DNA of 58,448 nt from Candidatus Dormiibacterota bacterium (GTDB lineage Bacteria; Vulcanimicrobiota; Vulcanimicrobiia; Vulcanimicrobiales; Vulcanimicrobiaceae), in NCBI GenBank assembly GCA_035532835.1, contig DATKQG010000011.1:1-58448 (forward strand). The letters are read 5' to 3'. Below the pieces are notes generated by a model. That model made no database searches. It saw nothing but the letters and a program-made list of their open reading frames with translations, and was not told the DNA's origin. Each line of letters begins with the position of its first letter. The first letter of the stretch is position 1. The position numbers and the translations under genes were made by a program. Of this stretch, positions 43,372 through 51,500 are shown in pieces.

Positions 43372-44651
43372 CAACGCAGGTTCGACGGCTGATCGTCGGA
43401 GATGACCGAGTGCATCGATTCGGCAATCTCAACCGATTTGCGCGCCAGCTTCAGATTGCCGGCTGCAAGAAAGCACCGAGCGGCATTCACGTAGGCGTCT
43501 TGGATCGCCTTACCGTCGTTCGACGTCTCTGCCCAGGAGAGATACATCTTCCCCGCGAGACGCAAAAATTTATTCGAGAGATCGAGATTTTGTAGCTGGC
43601 CGGCTACCGCCGAAGCGTTGCGGAAGGCAATCGCGGCCCTGGGATACTGCTTGGCGATTTCGGCGCGTTCGGCTTCGGCGACGTAGTGCGTGAGCGCTTC
43701 GCGCAGCTTTCCGAGCTGCTGCGCTTGCACGGCCGCGTTCCAATAATTGCCGTCGGCGGGCGGCGCTGCATCGACGTAAGGATCCTGCGCGGGAGCCGCT
43801 GCGGCGGGGGTGCCCGCCGTGGGCTGCGGCGACACGACATCGTCGGCAAGGAGTTTGCGCCAACGGAGCTGCTGCTCGATGCGTGCGACCAGTTCGCGCG
43901 AATCGAAGGGCTTGGTAATGTAATCCTGTGCGCCCGCTTCGAGCGCCGATACCTTATCTTCGGTGCGCGCTTGGCTCGTGAGCATGACGATCGGGATATG
44001 GCGCGTGCGCTCGTCGTTCTTGAGCTTGTGGGCGGCGCTGCGGCCGTCGAGAATGGGCATCATCCAGTCCAGCAGAATGAGGTCGGGCCGTATCTTCAGC
44101 GCGGTTTCGAATGCGAGCAATCCGTTGGATACCGCCGTGACGGTGAAGCCGTTGCGCGAGAGCAGCGTTTGCAGTAATTTGCGAATCGCCGGGTCGTCGT
44201 CGGCAATCAGCACGTGCCCGCGCTTGGGCGACTCGAGCGCCGAAGTTTGGTTGCCGGAGAGTAAGGCCGCGCCTAGGCCTGCGGCCCACGTCTCAATCGC
44301 CGCCGCTTCGGCGAAGCCGATCGCGCCGTCGCTATAGCATTCGACGTAGCCGTAGGTCACGCCATCGCCCAGAATCGGCACGCCGAGATACGCGCCGTTC
44401 GGAATTGCGCCTTCGCGCGCATCCGCGCTCGGCTTTGCGTGGAGCATCGAAGCGCCGACTTCTAACGAGCTGGCGATCTGCTTTGCGGTCAGGCCGCCAT
44501 ATACGATGTTGCTCTGCGCCGTTGCGCTCCCGGCGAGAATCGGCTCGCCGGTGCCGGGAGGCTCCACGAGCCAGACGCGCACGTGCGCGAGCGCAAACTG
44601 TGCTAACGCATCGTTCGCGGCGTCCGCAGCAAGTTCGAGCGGCGATCGCAT
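43371..44651 (-). CDS. GAF-REC-TPR regulatory protein of the Pel-like operon
   Basis: A 426-residue cytosolic protein. Residues about 1-135 resemble a GAF domain (NGAYLGVPILGDGVTYGYVE). Residues about 145-265 are a complete receiver: IADDDP acidic pair, LILLDWMMPILDG with the phosphoacceptor Asp, LTSQ and ITKPFD Lys. After an Ala/Pro-rich linker, about 300-420 form TPR-like helices. In Pseudomonas the same operon slot is held by PelD (GAF plus degenerate GGDEF that binds c-di-GMP) and PelE (TPR). Here one soluble protein seems to combine a GAF, a phosphorylatable receiver and TPRs, and no GGDEF domain is seen, implying control by phosphorylation instead of c-di-GMP. Equivalence is inference. 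Confidence 0.75.
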   Translation of the reverse strand: MRSPLELAADAANDALAQFALAHVRVWLVEPPGTGEPILAGSATAQSNIVYGGLTAKQIASSLEVGASMLHAKPSADAREGAIPNGAYLGVPILGDGVTYGYVECYSDGAIGFAEAAAIETWAAGLGAALLSGNQTSALESPKRGHVLIADDDPAIRKLLQTLLSRNGFTVTAVSNGLLAFETALKIRPDLILLDWMMPILDGRSAAHKLKNDERTRHIPIVMLTSQARTEDKVSALEAGAQDYITKPFDSRELVARIEQQLRWRKLLADDVVSPQPTAGTPAAAAPAQDPYVDAAPPADGNYWNAAVQAQQLGKLREALTHYVAEAERAEIAKQYPRAAIAFRNASAVAGQLQNLDLSNKFLRLAGKMYLSWAETSNDGKAIQDAYVNAARCFLAAGNLKLARKSVEIAESMHSVISDDQPSNLR

Positions 44652-45415
44652 TAAATATTGACCCCATACGAAATCGTCGGGCGGAAATCGAAGTAGCTGC
44701 GATTGGTGCCGATGGGCAGTAGCGCCGCGCGCGTGTAGATGCCGGCCGCCTCTTCCAGTGCTATCGAGGGGCCTTTCAGGCCAAACGGATGGAAGCGTAC
44801 TCCCGCGGTGATCTCGGCGATATTGTCGTAGTAGAACGAATGACTATCGGCGGTGAGTACGCCGCGAACGTAGGTGTCGATCGGCCGTTTTGCCGAGCCC
44901 GAGGTGCGTCCGGTCTCGAGTTGGTTGTAAAACACGGCATCTTGGTAGCGGCTATAATACGTGCCGCTGCCGTAGAAGTTACCGTACGTGCGCTTACGAT
45001 TATTCGGGCCACCCCATTCGCGATAGAGCTCGATGCCGCCGCGTACGTCGCCGCCCGAAGGAACCGATGCGATCGGCCCGATCGAATGCGTCGCTCCGGC
45101 CTGCGCGAAAATGCGTAGCCCGGCCGGCGTGGTGTACTGCAAACCGAACGCGCCACCCGCGTAGTTGTCGGAGTAGATGCGCGGAACGGATCCACCGGCC
45201 GATTTTGAATCGTCGTTACCGAAGACGTCGACGAACGGCCGAATGCGAGCGTTCGGCGATCCGACCGGTTTGTATGCGTCGACGGAGTAGACGAAGTCGC
45301 CGTAGCGGCTCTCGTTGATCGCATAGGTATAGAGGTACCCGGCCTGGTCCGCCTGCGCGAACGCGCTCGTCGCAGCGATGAGGGCGAGCAGCCAAGGGAG
45401 TACGGTGCGGCACAT
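44651..45415 (-). CDS. Predicted outer-membrane barrel of the Pel-like operon
   Basis: The 254-residue protein has a signal peptide (about 1-21, ending AFAQ) and a mature part of alternating beta-strands rich in Tyr, Gly and Arg (AGYLYTYAINESRYGDFVYS; RSYFDFRPTISYGVNI at the end). Repeated YSR-Y, FYYD and PxxxRxY wording resembles the C-terminal barrel of phage-receptor NfrA-like and PelB/PgaA-type exporters, but it lacks their long TPR part. It may be the outer-membrane pore. Start ATG 45415 overlaps the preceding stop; the longer frame to 45472 lies in the deacetylase gene. Confidence 0.6.
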   Translation of the reverse strand: MCRTVLPWLLALIAATSAFAQADQAGYLYTYAINESRYGDFVYSVDAYKPVGSPNARIRPFVDVFGNDDSKSAGGSVPRIYSDNYAGGAFGLQYTTPAGLRIFAQAGATHSIGPIASVPSGGDVRGGIELYREWGGPNNRKRTYGNFYGSGTYYSRYQDAVFYNQLETGRTSGSAKRPIDTYVRGVLTADSHSFYYDNIAEITAGVRFHPFGLKGPSIALEEAAGIYTRAALLPIGTNRSYFDFRPTISYGVNI

Positions 45416-47118
45416 TAAGGGTTCCCTTCGAGCAGATCGTACACGTGCAGCGAGCGTCGCGCCTGTAGCCAATTGCTCGCATAGAGCGTCGATCCGTCGA
45501 AGGTGAGGTCGTGCAGAGCGGCGTTCACGGGAATGCGATCGACGATCGCTCCCGTGGGTTCGAATGCGACAACCGTTTTTGCCCGGCGATCGAAGGAATA
45601 GAGCAGTCCCTTACGGGTCGCGAGCCCGGCAAAACGATTCTGCCGGGTGATCTGCGCGAGCGAGGGATCGAGTTCGAAGAGCTTCATCCTCGTCGTAACG
45701 TTGAAAACCGAGCCATGGTCGTCTATTCCGTAGAGGATGCCCGCGTCCATGGTTATGCCCACCAGCCAGCTCATCGCGCTAGGGAGTGGCGTATGGGATA
45801 CGAGCGTAGCTCCGCCGGCGTCCAGGGCGAAGGCATCGAGATAGGGTTGCGGATGCGGATCGAAGCCCGCCTGCTGAACCGCCCACATGTGAGCGGCATC
45901 GCATGCTAGGCCCGAAATGGCGGCGCTGCCGCCGGGCCGATCGGCGATCAGCGCCGGGAAGTCTTGCTTTCCAAGTACCCGTCCGTTGCGATTGAGGGTA
46001 AAGATCCTTGGGCGATTGGTTGCCGCCGCCAACAGCCCGCCGTTATGCGGGCAAATCGGACCGACGTCGGCGTAGCGCCCATCGGCGATCTCGGGGTACT
46101 CATCACCCGTTCCGAGCAATGCCGAAAGCTCGCTCTCACGAAAATTCGCTCCGACACCCAGGCGCGGCAGCTCCCAAATTGAATCGCTGCGCTGTGCGAA
46201 ATGGGCCGCTCCCGGCAGCGAGACCGCAAAGGCCGCCCGATAGCCCGCATTCTTGAGCGCTTCGATGACCAGCGCGCTCAACCCGAGAGCGTTGGAGTGC
46301 CCGGCTTCGATCCGCGTGCTCGGATCGGCGCCCGGGGCAAGCGCGGCGTTCTGCCCGTACTCTCCGCTCGGAAACGCAAAGGCTCGGATCGACGCTCCGA
46401 TGACCGGCTGGAACATCGTCCGCATCTTTAGCAAATCGCTCTGGACGCGGGCTTCGAACTCGGGCTTCGTCTCAAAACGCTGCTTCGCGGGCAGCCACGC
46501 GAGGTTGGCATACCAATACGGCGAGAGCGTGCCCTTGCTATCGATTTGCAGGTTGCTATGTCCGGCGAATCCATGCGATTCAATCGTCCAAATCCCCGAT
46601 TTCGCCATAAGCTTGAGATCGGCGCGCCCTAATCGGCCTGGAACTGCCGGATTGTCGGTTGCGTGGCCTTCGAAGAACATCGTCGCAACGTCGCCGTGCT
46701 TGCGCAGAATCGGCGTGGCCACCGTCAGCGCGGTGAGAAACCCATCGTCGAAAGTGAGCAGCGCAGGATGCGGAGGGAGCGCCGCGGCATCGACCTTGCC
46801 CTCGAAAAAATCGAGCGCCAGCGAGAGCGGAATCACATGATAGCCGTCGCTCTTTAGATCTGAGAGGAAGCGATCGAAGGCAGCGGGACTCGTCCACGGC
46901 TTCTGGACATGGTCGACTCCGTGGGCGCTCTCGATCGGATGGTTGCTGACTTGATGGAACAGCAGAACGGCAATCTCGGCGAACGGCTCTGGAACGAGGC
47001 GCTCGTGGAGGGTGAACGCGCGGGCCGGGACGATGGTCACTGCCACGAACAGGAGGACCTGCATCCAGGCAGCCCAGCGCTGCGCCTGTCGTAGCGATCG
47101 AAGGTACATCCTCCGCAT
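45415..47118 (-). CDS. Polysaccharide deacetylase fused to propeller-like domain
   Basis: About 567 residues: a signal/anchor (about 15-35), a NodB-type deacetylase domain (about 45-330) and a C-terminal beta-rich region (about 350-567). Deacetylase motifs visible are LLFHQVSN, LLTFDDGFLTA (metal Asp) and ESHGFAGHSNL. The C-terminal part has repeated blade-like strands (GITMDAGILYGIDDHGSVFN; RFAGLATRKGLLYSFDRRAK; LHDLTFDGSTLYASNW) that suggest an NHL/SMP-30-like propeller. In Pel systems PelA provides deacetylase and hydrolase activities; here the hydrolase is absent and the propeller might bind sugar or a partner. First gene of the Pel-like operon. ATG 47118 with AAGGGTAAG upstream was preferred; ATG 47109 is possible. 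Confidence 0.8.
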   Translation of the reverse strand: MRRMYLRSLRQAQRWAAWMQVLLFVAVTIVPARAFTLHERLVPEPFAEIAVLLFHQVSNHPIESAHGVDHVQKPWTSPAAFDRFLSDLKSDGYHVIPLSLALDFFEGKVDAAALPPHPALLTFDDGFLTALTVATPILRKHGDVATMFFEGHATDNPAVPGRLGRADLKLMAKSGIWTIESHGFAGHSNLQIDSKGTLSPYWYANLAWLPAKQRFETKPEFEARVQSDLLKMRTMFQPVIGASIRAFAFPSGEYGQNAALAPGADPSTRIEAGHSNALGLSALVIEALKNAGYRAAFAVSLPGAAHFAQRSDSIWELPRLGVGANFRESELSALLGTGDEYPEIADGRYADVGPICPHNGGLLAAATNRPRIFTLNRNGRVLGKQDFPALIADRPGGSAAISGLACDAAHMWAVQQAGFDPHPQPYLDAFALDAGGATLVSHTPLPSAMSWLVGITMDAGILYGIDDHGSVFNVTTRMKLFELDPSLAQITRQNRFAGLATRKGLLYSFDRRAKTVVAFEPTGAIVDRIPVNAALHDLTFDGSTLYASNWLQARRSLHVYDLLEGNP

Positions 47119-47225
47119 CTTACCCTTAAAGAACGGGTGCGTACCGGCGACCGATGCATGATTGCCCGGCCCAGGCATGTACCCGCTGCAAGGAAGGCCT
47201 AGCAGGCGAGGGTAACCTTCCCGCC

Positions 47226-47642
47226 ATGAACGCACCGCTGATCGCTCGCATCCTGGGCGTGCTGCTTCTGCTTGTGGGGATCGCGGGGTTTTTACCCTAC
47301 GTCACGGCGCCGATGCCGTTCGACGCGCAAGTCGTGACGCTCGATCACGTTTATCGGATGCTCGCGTATCTCTTCCCCGTCAATGCAGTGCACGACGGGC
47401 TGCACGTCATCTTCGGAATCTGGGGATTGATTGCGGCGCGTACGTTCGCTAAGGCCGTCACGTACTGCCGCGCGGTCACGTGGGTCTACGCCGTTCTGGT
47501 CGTGCTGGGCTCGATTCCGATTACCGATACGTTGTTCGGAGTCGCGCCGATCTACGGCTACGACGTTGCGCTGCACGCGTTCATCCTCTTGCTCGCAGCA
47601 TACGCCGGTTACGGCCGCGGTTCGCTGGAGAATCCGGTCTAG
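47226..47642 (+). CDS. DUF4383-like membrane protein
   Basis: A 138-residue protein with four hydrophobic segments (IARILGVLLLLVGIAGFLP; VNAVHDGLHVIFGIWGLIA; WVYAVLVVLGSIPI; YDVALHAFILLLAAYAGY) and the NAVHDGLHVIFGIWGL motif that typifies DUF4383. Function unknown. ATG 47226 was preferred to 47154, which would add a non-hydrophobic Cys-rich tail antisense to the deacetylase leader. It ends 1 bp before the left arm of the element at 47643. Confidence 0.7.
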   Translation: MNAPLIARILGVLLLLVGIAGFLPYVTAPMPFDAQVVTLDHVYRMLAYLFPVNAVHDGLHVIFGIWGLIAARTFAKAVTYCRAVTWVYAVLVVLGSIPITDTLFGVAPIYGYDVALHAFILLLAAYAGYGRGSLENPV

Positions 47643-47819
47643 CGTAAGCGGGCTCCTGAGAAGCCTCGGTGTTTCTGGGGACCTGTGATTTTTGGGCAAT
47701 CGACATGGATGTCGACTTCCTTTGGCCGTTGCCCAAAAACATAGGAGTAGGAGGCGTGCAGGATGCACGCCGACGAACGGTCCCCCGAAACACCGAGGCT
47801 TCTCAGGAGCCCGCTTACG
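47643..47819 (+). repeat. Copy C of GGA-loop three-way-junction element (complete)
   Basis: Outer arms 47643-47682 and 47780-47819 pair with a single mismatch over 40 bp but are unrelated in sequence to those of copy B. Inside, CTGTG-A-TTTTTGGGCAA (47683-47699) pairs with TTGCCCAAAAACATAG (47729-47744), leaving the same bulged A and one G-T pair as copy B while another pair changes from C-G to T-A. It is capped by TCGAC-ATGGAT-GTCGA (47700-47715). A second hairpin is GGCGTGC-AGGAT-GCACGCC (47753-47771). The element fills the whole gap between convergent genes and probably also terminates them. Confidence 0.85.
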
Positions 47820-47832
47820 TCGAGCCTAGCAC

Positions 47833-49185
47833 CTACGCTGCAAGGGGTTCGGCGCGGCTCCATGCGTCGTCGCGCAGCCGCCATGCCGTGAGCGCGCCGC
47901 GCGCGCTCCAGGCGACGATCCACGCGATCGGTATGCTGAATAATCCCACGTGCAAACGTTCGATGCAGAACCACGCAATCGGTAGCACCAAGACGCCGCA
48001 CAGGATGCCCACGAACATCGAGAATTGCGTGTCGCCTGCAGCGCGGATCGGTGAGAGCGAGACCATCGCCCAGCCTTTGATCGGCAGCGTGATCATGTGT
48101 ACGGCGAGCGGCAACGCGGCAACCGATGCGATGACGGCGTTGAGCGTAAAGAGATATGCCAGCGGCCATGCAAAGATCGCGACGAATACGCCTGCGATCG
48201 ACGTGACCCACAGCGTCAGGTGAAGCGAACGGCGCAGAAACCAGCGCGCGCCTTCGGCATCGCGGGCACCTAAGCGTTGCCCGATGACCGTTTGCGCTGC
48301 GCTCTGCAGCGGGCCGGGAACGACGAACGTGAGGTCGCTCACGACGTTGAGCGCTCTGAATCCGCCGATGGCTACTGCACCGAGCGGGGCGAGCATCGCG
48401 ACGATGGCGATATCCGGCGAGACGATCGCCAGCCCGAACACCGATTCCGGCAAGCCGAGCCACGCGCATCGCGCGGCAAGATTCCAGTCGAGCGTCATGG
48501 ATGAAAAGACGCGGTAGATGGGTTTGCGTGCCGTGTAGACGACCGCGAAAATCGCGGCGATTGCTTCCGAGATGAGGGTGGAGATGCCGGCTCCGACGAT
48601 GCCGTACGGATGATGCGTCCACCATCCAAGCGCGAGCATCAGCAACAACGGGATGTGGACGAGATTGATGACGGCAAGCAGATAGATGCCGAGTTTACGA
48701 TTACCGGCGGCGCCTAATCCGACGATTAGCGTTGCGGAAATGTTGATTGGAATCAGCGACGCGCAGCGAAGCGCGAGATAGATGCCGCTGGCATGCGCGG
48801 AAGCCATCGATCCGATCATCAGGTGGATGATGGGCACGCCGGCGAAGGTGCTGGCAATGGCTAGTGCGATCGCCGCAATACAGGGGATCACGAAGCCTGC
48901 CCGGACGGTACGGCCGAAGCCATCTACGTCGTGCGCGCCGATGCGCTGCGCCGCGATGATGCCCAGGCCGCTCCACAACCCGCCCAGCGTCATGATGACG
49001 GTAAAAAAAACGGTGGTGGCCGCGGTTACGCCCGCAAGTGCGACGGCCCCGAGGCTGCCGATAGCGATCGTATCGACGATGCCCAGCAATTGATCGCCGA
49101 GCATTTGCACGGCAAGCGGAAGAGAAAGGCGCCGCACTGCGGCGCCCACTCGGCGGTGATCGACGATCATGGACGCGGAGGTCAT
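47833..49185 (-). CDS. MATE-family multidrug/metabolite transporter
   Basis: The 450-residue protein has 12 predicted membrane helices and MATE-type features: PLAVQMLGDQLLGIVDTIAI in TM1, GVTAATTVFFTVIMTLGGLW then a second-half repeat with GLPESVFGLAIVSPDIAIVA and FVVPGPLQSAAQTVIGQRLG. MATE proteins export drugs or metabolites by H+ or Na+ antiport. The ATG 49185 overlaps the kynureninase-like gene stop (ATGA), so it is the last gene of a coupled operon with tryptophan-degrading enzymes; exporting an intermediate is a reasonable inference. The long upstream frame to 49692 is antisense-like extension into the previous gene and was discarded. Confidence 0.87.
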   Translation of the reverse strand: MTSASMIVDHRRVGAAVRRLSLPLAVQMLGDQLLGIVDTIAIGSLGAVALAGVTAATTVFFTVIMTLGGLWSGLGIIAAQRIGAHDVDGFGRTVRAGFVIPCIAAIALAIASTFAGVPIIHLMIGSMASAHASGIYLALRCASLIPINISATLIVGLGAAGNRKLGIYLLAVINLVHIPLLLMLALGWWTHHPYGIVGAGISTLISEAIAAIFAVVYTARKPIYRVFSSMTLDWNLAARCAWLGLPESVFGLAIVSPDIAIVAMLAPLGAVAIGGFRALNVVSDLTFVVPGPLQSAAQTVIGQRLGARDAEGARWFLRRSLHLTLWVTSIAGVFVAIFAWPLAYLFTLNAVIASVAALPLAVHMITLPIKGWAMVSLSPIRAAGDTQFSMFVGILCGVLVLPIAWFCIERLHVGLFSIPIAWIVAWSARGALTAWRLRDDAWSRAEPLAA

Positions 49186-50333
49186 GTGCGCCGATGTTCG
49201 TCCAAGGTTCGGAAAAACGTTTCGATTTCGGCGTCGGTGGTGTAGAAGTGGGGGCTCACTCGCAGGCCGCATCCCGGGCGGTAATCGAGAAAGACGCGAT
49301 CCGCGATCAATCGCTCGCTGACGCGTTGCGAGCCTTCGAAATCGATGCCGATCCAGCCGGTACGCGCGGCCGGTTCGAGCGGCGTATTGACGCGGAGTTT
49401 GCGCTCGAGCGCCATCTCGGCAATCATCGACGTGAGCCGGACGTTGTGTTCGCGAATGCGCGGCACGCCGATCGAGCGGATGAGATCGTGCCCCGGTTTT
49501 GCGACCACGTAGCCGGGAATCGTCGGCGTGCCCGTGCCGAAGCGATACATCGACGGCGCGTGGCGCATCGGCGCATCTTCGAAGGCGAACGGCGAAGCGT
49601 GCGCCATCCATCCGGTCACGGCTGGAAGAAAGCGGTCGAGTAGCGCGGGCTTGATGTACAGAAACCCGCAGCCGGGGCCGCCCATCAGCCATTTATGCGA
49701 GCCGCCGGTGACCATGTCCAGATCCCACGCCTGCACGTCGTATGGGTAGACGCCGGTCGTTTGATAGGCGTCGACGCAGAGGATGGCGCCGACCTTGCGG
49801 CAGTGCGCTTGGATCGCGCGCACGTCGGCAACCGCGCCGGAGACGTAGTACGCGTGCGAAAGCACGGCGATCGCGGTGCGTTCGGTGATCGAGGCGATAA
49901 TACGCTCGGTCGGAATGGTGCGCCCGTCATCCGAATCGACGATCTGCACGGTGGCACCGTAGCGCTCCCATTCGCGCCACACGTAAGTGAGCGACGGAAA
50001 CTGCAGGGACTCGTAGACCACTTCGTTGCGCTTGGCCTTAAAATTGAAGCAGGTCGCGATTGCCGCTTGTAAGACCGAAACGTTCGGGCCGAGGAACACG
50101 CTCGCCGGCGCGGCGCCGATGATCGCCCCGATCCCGTCGGCGATTTCGCCGATTTTCGGCAACCAGCGCTCCCATGCTTCCGGGCCATCGGTTGCCCAAT
50201 CGTTCCAATAGTCGTCTAAAGCCGCCTTGGCGCCGAGCGGCGCGGCGCCCATCGAATGGCTTACCAGGTATGTCGAACTCTGCAATATCGGAAATTCTTC
50301 GCGCCGCAGCGCCTGGGTCAACGTCGAACTCAT
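49182..50333 (-). CDS. Kynureninase-like class V PLP enzyme
   Basis: A 383-residue PLP-dependent enzyme with GPNVSVLQAAIATCF, VDAYQTTGVYPYDV (Asp that contacts PLP) and GGSHKWLMGGPGCGFLYI (Schiff-base Lys). This last motif and the neighbouring tryptophan dioxygenase gene point to kynureninase, which splits kynurenine to anthranilate and alanine. It is slightly shorter than typical KynU (about 415) and other class V aminotransferase/desulfurase functions cannot be ruled out. Start and stop overlap both neighbours by four bases. No kynurenine formamidase gene is seen in the window. Confidence 0.75.
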   Translation of the reverse strand: MSSTLTQALRREEFPILQSSTYLVSHSMGAAPLGAKAALDDYWNDWATDGPEAWERWLPKIGEIADGIGAIIGAAPASVFLGPNVSVLQAAIATCFNFKAKRNEVVYESLQFPSLTYVWREWERYGATVQIVDSDDGRTIPTERIIASITERTAIAVLSHAYYVSGAVADVRAIQAHCRKVGAILCVDAYQTTGVYPYDVQAWDLDMVTGGSHKWLMGGPGCGFLYIKPALLDRFLPAVTGWMAHASPFAFEDAPMRHAPSMYRFGTGTPTIPGYVVAKPGHDLIRSIGVPRIREHNVRLTSMIAEMALERKLRVNTPLEPAARTGWIGIDFEGSQRVSERLIADRVFLDYRPGCGLRVSPHFYTTDAEIETFFRTLDEHRRT

Positions 50334-51106
50334 GCGTAGGTTCCTTGGCCGAGATGCGAACGCACCTCCCAGAGTGCGGGGAAGAAGCGATACTCGAGCG
50401 TGCGCTTCAAATACTCGGCGCCGGACGATCCGCCGGTGCCGGTCTTATGGCCGATCATGCGCTCGACCATACGCACGTGCCGCCCCCGCCAGAGCAGAAA
50501 ACGTTCGTCGAATTCGATCAGATCTTCGAGCAGCATGTACAGGTCGTAGTGGCCGGCTTCGTTGACGTAGATCGTGCGTAAGCTTTCGACGAGTTGCGTC
50601 TCGTCGTCCACGGCAAACCCGCGGCGCGCGAGCGCCTGCTTGAGGCGTTCGTAGAGGGAAGGTTCGTGCAGGCGCGCATCCAGACGCGCCCGCTCCGGCG
50701 TGCTCATGGTAATGTGCTGCAGCGTTTCCAAACGGCGCACGCCGCACAGAAACTCCAACTCGCGAAATTGGATCGACTGAAAGCCGCTCGCCGGGTTGAG
50801 GTGATCGCGAAATTGATTGAACTCTTGCGGCGTCATCGTTTCCAGAATGTCGACTTGCTGCTCCAGCAGGCGTTGAATCGTGTGGATGCGTTTGAAATGC
50901 TTCGCCACGCGGTGGAGTTCGTCGCGATCCAAGGCCCGGCACGCGGCTTCGACTTCGTGCAGCACCTGTTTGAACCACAATTCGTAGACCTGATGGATCA
51001 CGATGAACAGCATTTCATCGTGATGCGGAGGCGACGAGACCGGGTGCTGCAAGGCGAGTAGGTCGTCGATGCGCAGATAGCTCCCGTACGAAAGGCGCTG
51101 CTCCAC
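50330..51106 (-). CDS. kynA: Tryptophan 2,3-dioxygenase
   Basis: The 258-residue haem enzyme opens the tryptophan ring to N-formylkynurenine. Family landmarks: YLRIDDLLALQHP, then HHDEMLFIVIHQVYELWFKQ, RIHTIQRLLEQQVDILETM, FNQFRDHLNPASGFQSIQFR, and the C-terminal LLWRGRHVRMVERMIG with haem His followed by KTGTGGSSGAEYLK. Length matches bacterial enzymes (about 260-280). GTG 51106 is the most sensible start (VEQRLSYGSYLR); the frame continues upstream to 51412 only through the neighbouring gene. Overlaps the kynureninase-like gene by 4 bp (ATGA). Confidence 0.93.
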   Translation of the reverse strand: MEQRLSYGSYLRIDDLLALQHPVSSPPHHDEMLFIVIHQVYELWFKQVLHEVEAACRALDRDELHRVAKHFKRIHTIQRLLEQQVDILETMTPQEFNQFRDHLNPASGFQSIQFRELEFLCGVRRLETLQHITMSTPERARLDARLHEPSLYERLKQALARRGFAVDDETQLVESLRTIYVNEAGHYDLYMLLEDLIEFDERFLLWRGRHVRMVERMIGHKTGTGGSSGAEYLKRTLEYRFFPALWEVRSHLGQGTYA

Positions 51107-51110
51107 GATG

Positions 51111-51500
51111 CTACTGAACCGTAACCGTGAAGGTCGCGCTCTTTGCGGGCGCGGCATTACTATCGAATGGGCGCGAGTAGTTGAAGGTGACCGTCGTCGT
51201 GCCGGTGCGATTCGCGTGGAAGACGAAGATCTGCTGCCCGCCCGCGCCGGGGAGACCGCCGAGCGGCGGTTGGTAAACGTTGCCTTCGTATGCGAGAAGC
51301 TTTCCGTCGAAGCCGCTCGCTGTCCAGGAATACCCGGTGGTGACGTTCGAGGGAAGCGCGATGAAGAAATCGTCGCCCGCCGCGACCATCGCCGTCTGCG
51401 AGGCGTCGACAAAGACGGTGGCGTGCAATTGCATGGCGAGCGCCGGTGCTGCGCAGAGGAACGATGCGAGGGCTATGGTAGCGGCGATTTTGCGGATCAT
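51111..51500 (-). CDS. Chagasin-type (I42) cysteine peptidase inhibitor, exported
   Basis: A 129-residue protein with a signal peptide (about 1-22, ending ALAM) and an Ig-like domain that keeps the three inhibitory loops of family I42: NVTTGYSW (usually NPTTGYxW), GAGGQQIF (GxGG) and SRPF (RPW/F). The inhibitors block papain-like cysteine peptidases; in bacteria their role is uncertain. ATG 51500 overlaps the preceding gene's stop. Position between a DUF962 gene and tryptophan dioxygenase is unexpected. Confidence 0.85.
   Translation of the reverse strand: MIRKIAATIALASFLCAAPALAMQLHATVFVDASQTAMVAAGDDFFIALPSNVTTGYSWTASGFDGKLLAYEGNVYQPPLGGLPGAGGQQIFVFHANRTGTTTVTFNYSRPFDSNAAPAKSATFTVTVQ

Noticed and set aside
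47683-47779. Transposable element (MITE or IS end) for the hairpin elements
   Set aside because: No shared terminal repeats, no transposase and no target-site duplication can be seen; the site-specific arms argue against a simple MITE, although a mobile origin is not excluded.
49186-49692. N-terminal extension of the MATE gene
   Set aside because: The extra 169 residues are Arg-rich and run through the kynureninase-like gene; the MATE fold starts at ATG 49185.
51107-51412. N-terminal extension of tryptophan dioxygenase
   Set aside because: It lies in the chagasin gene and is not like any TDO; GTG 51106 gives the expected length.
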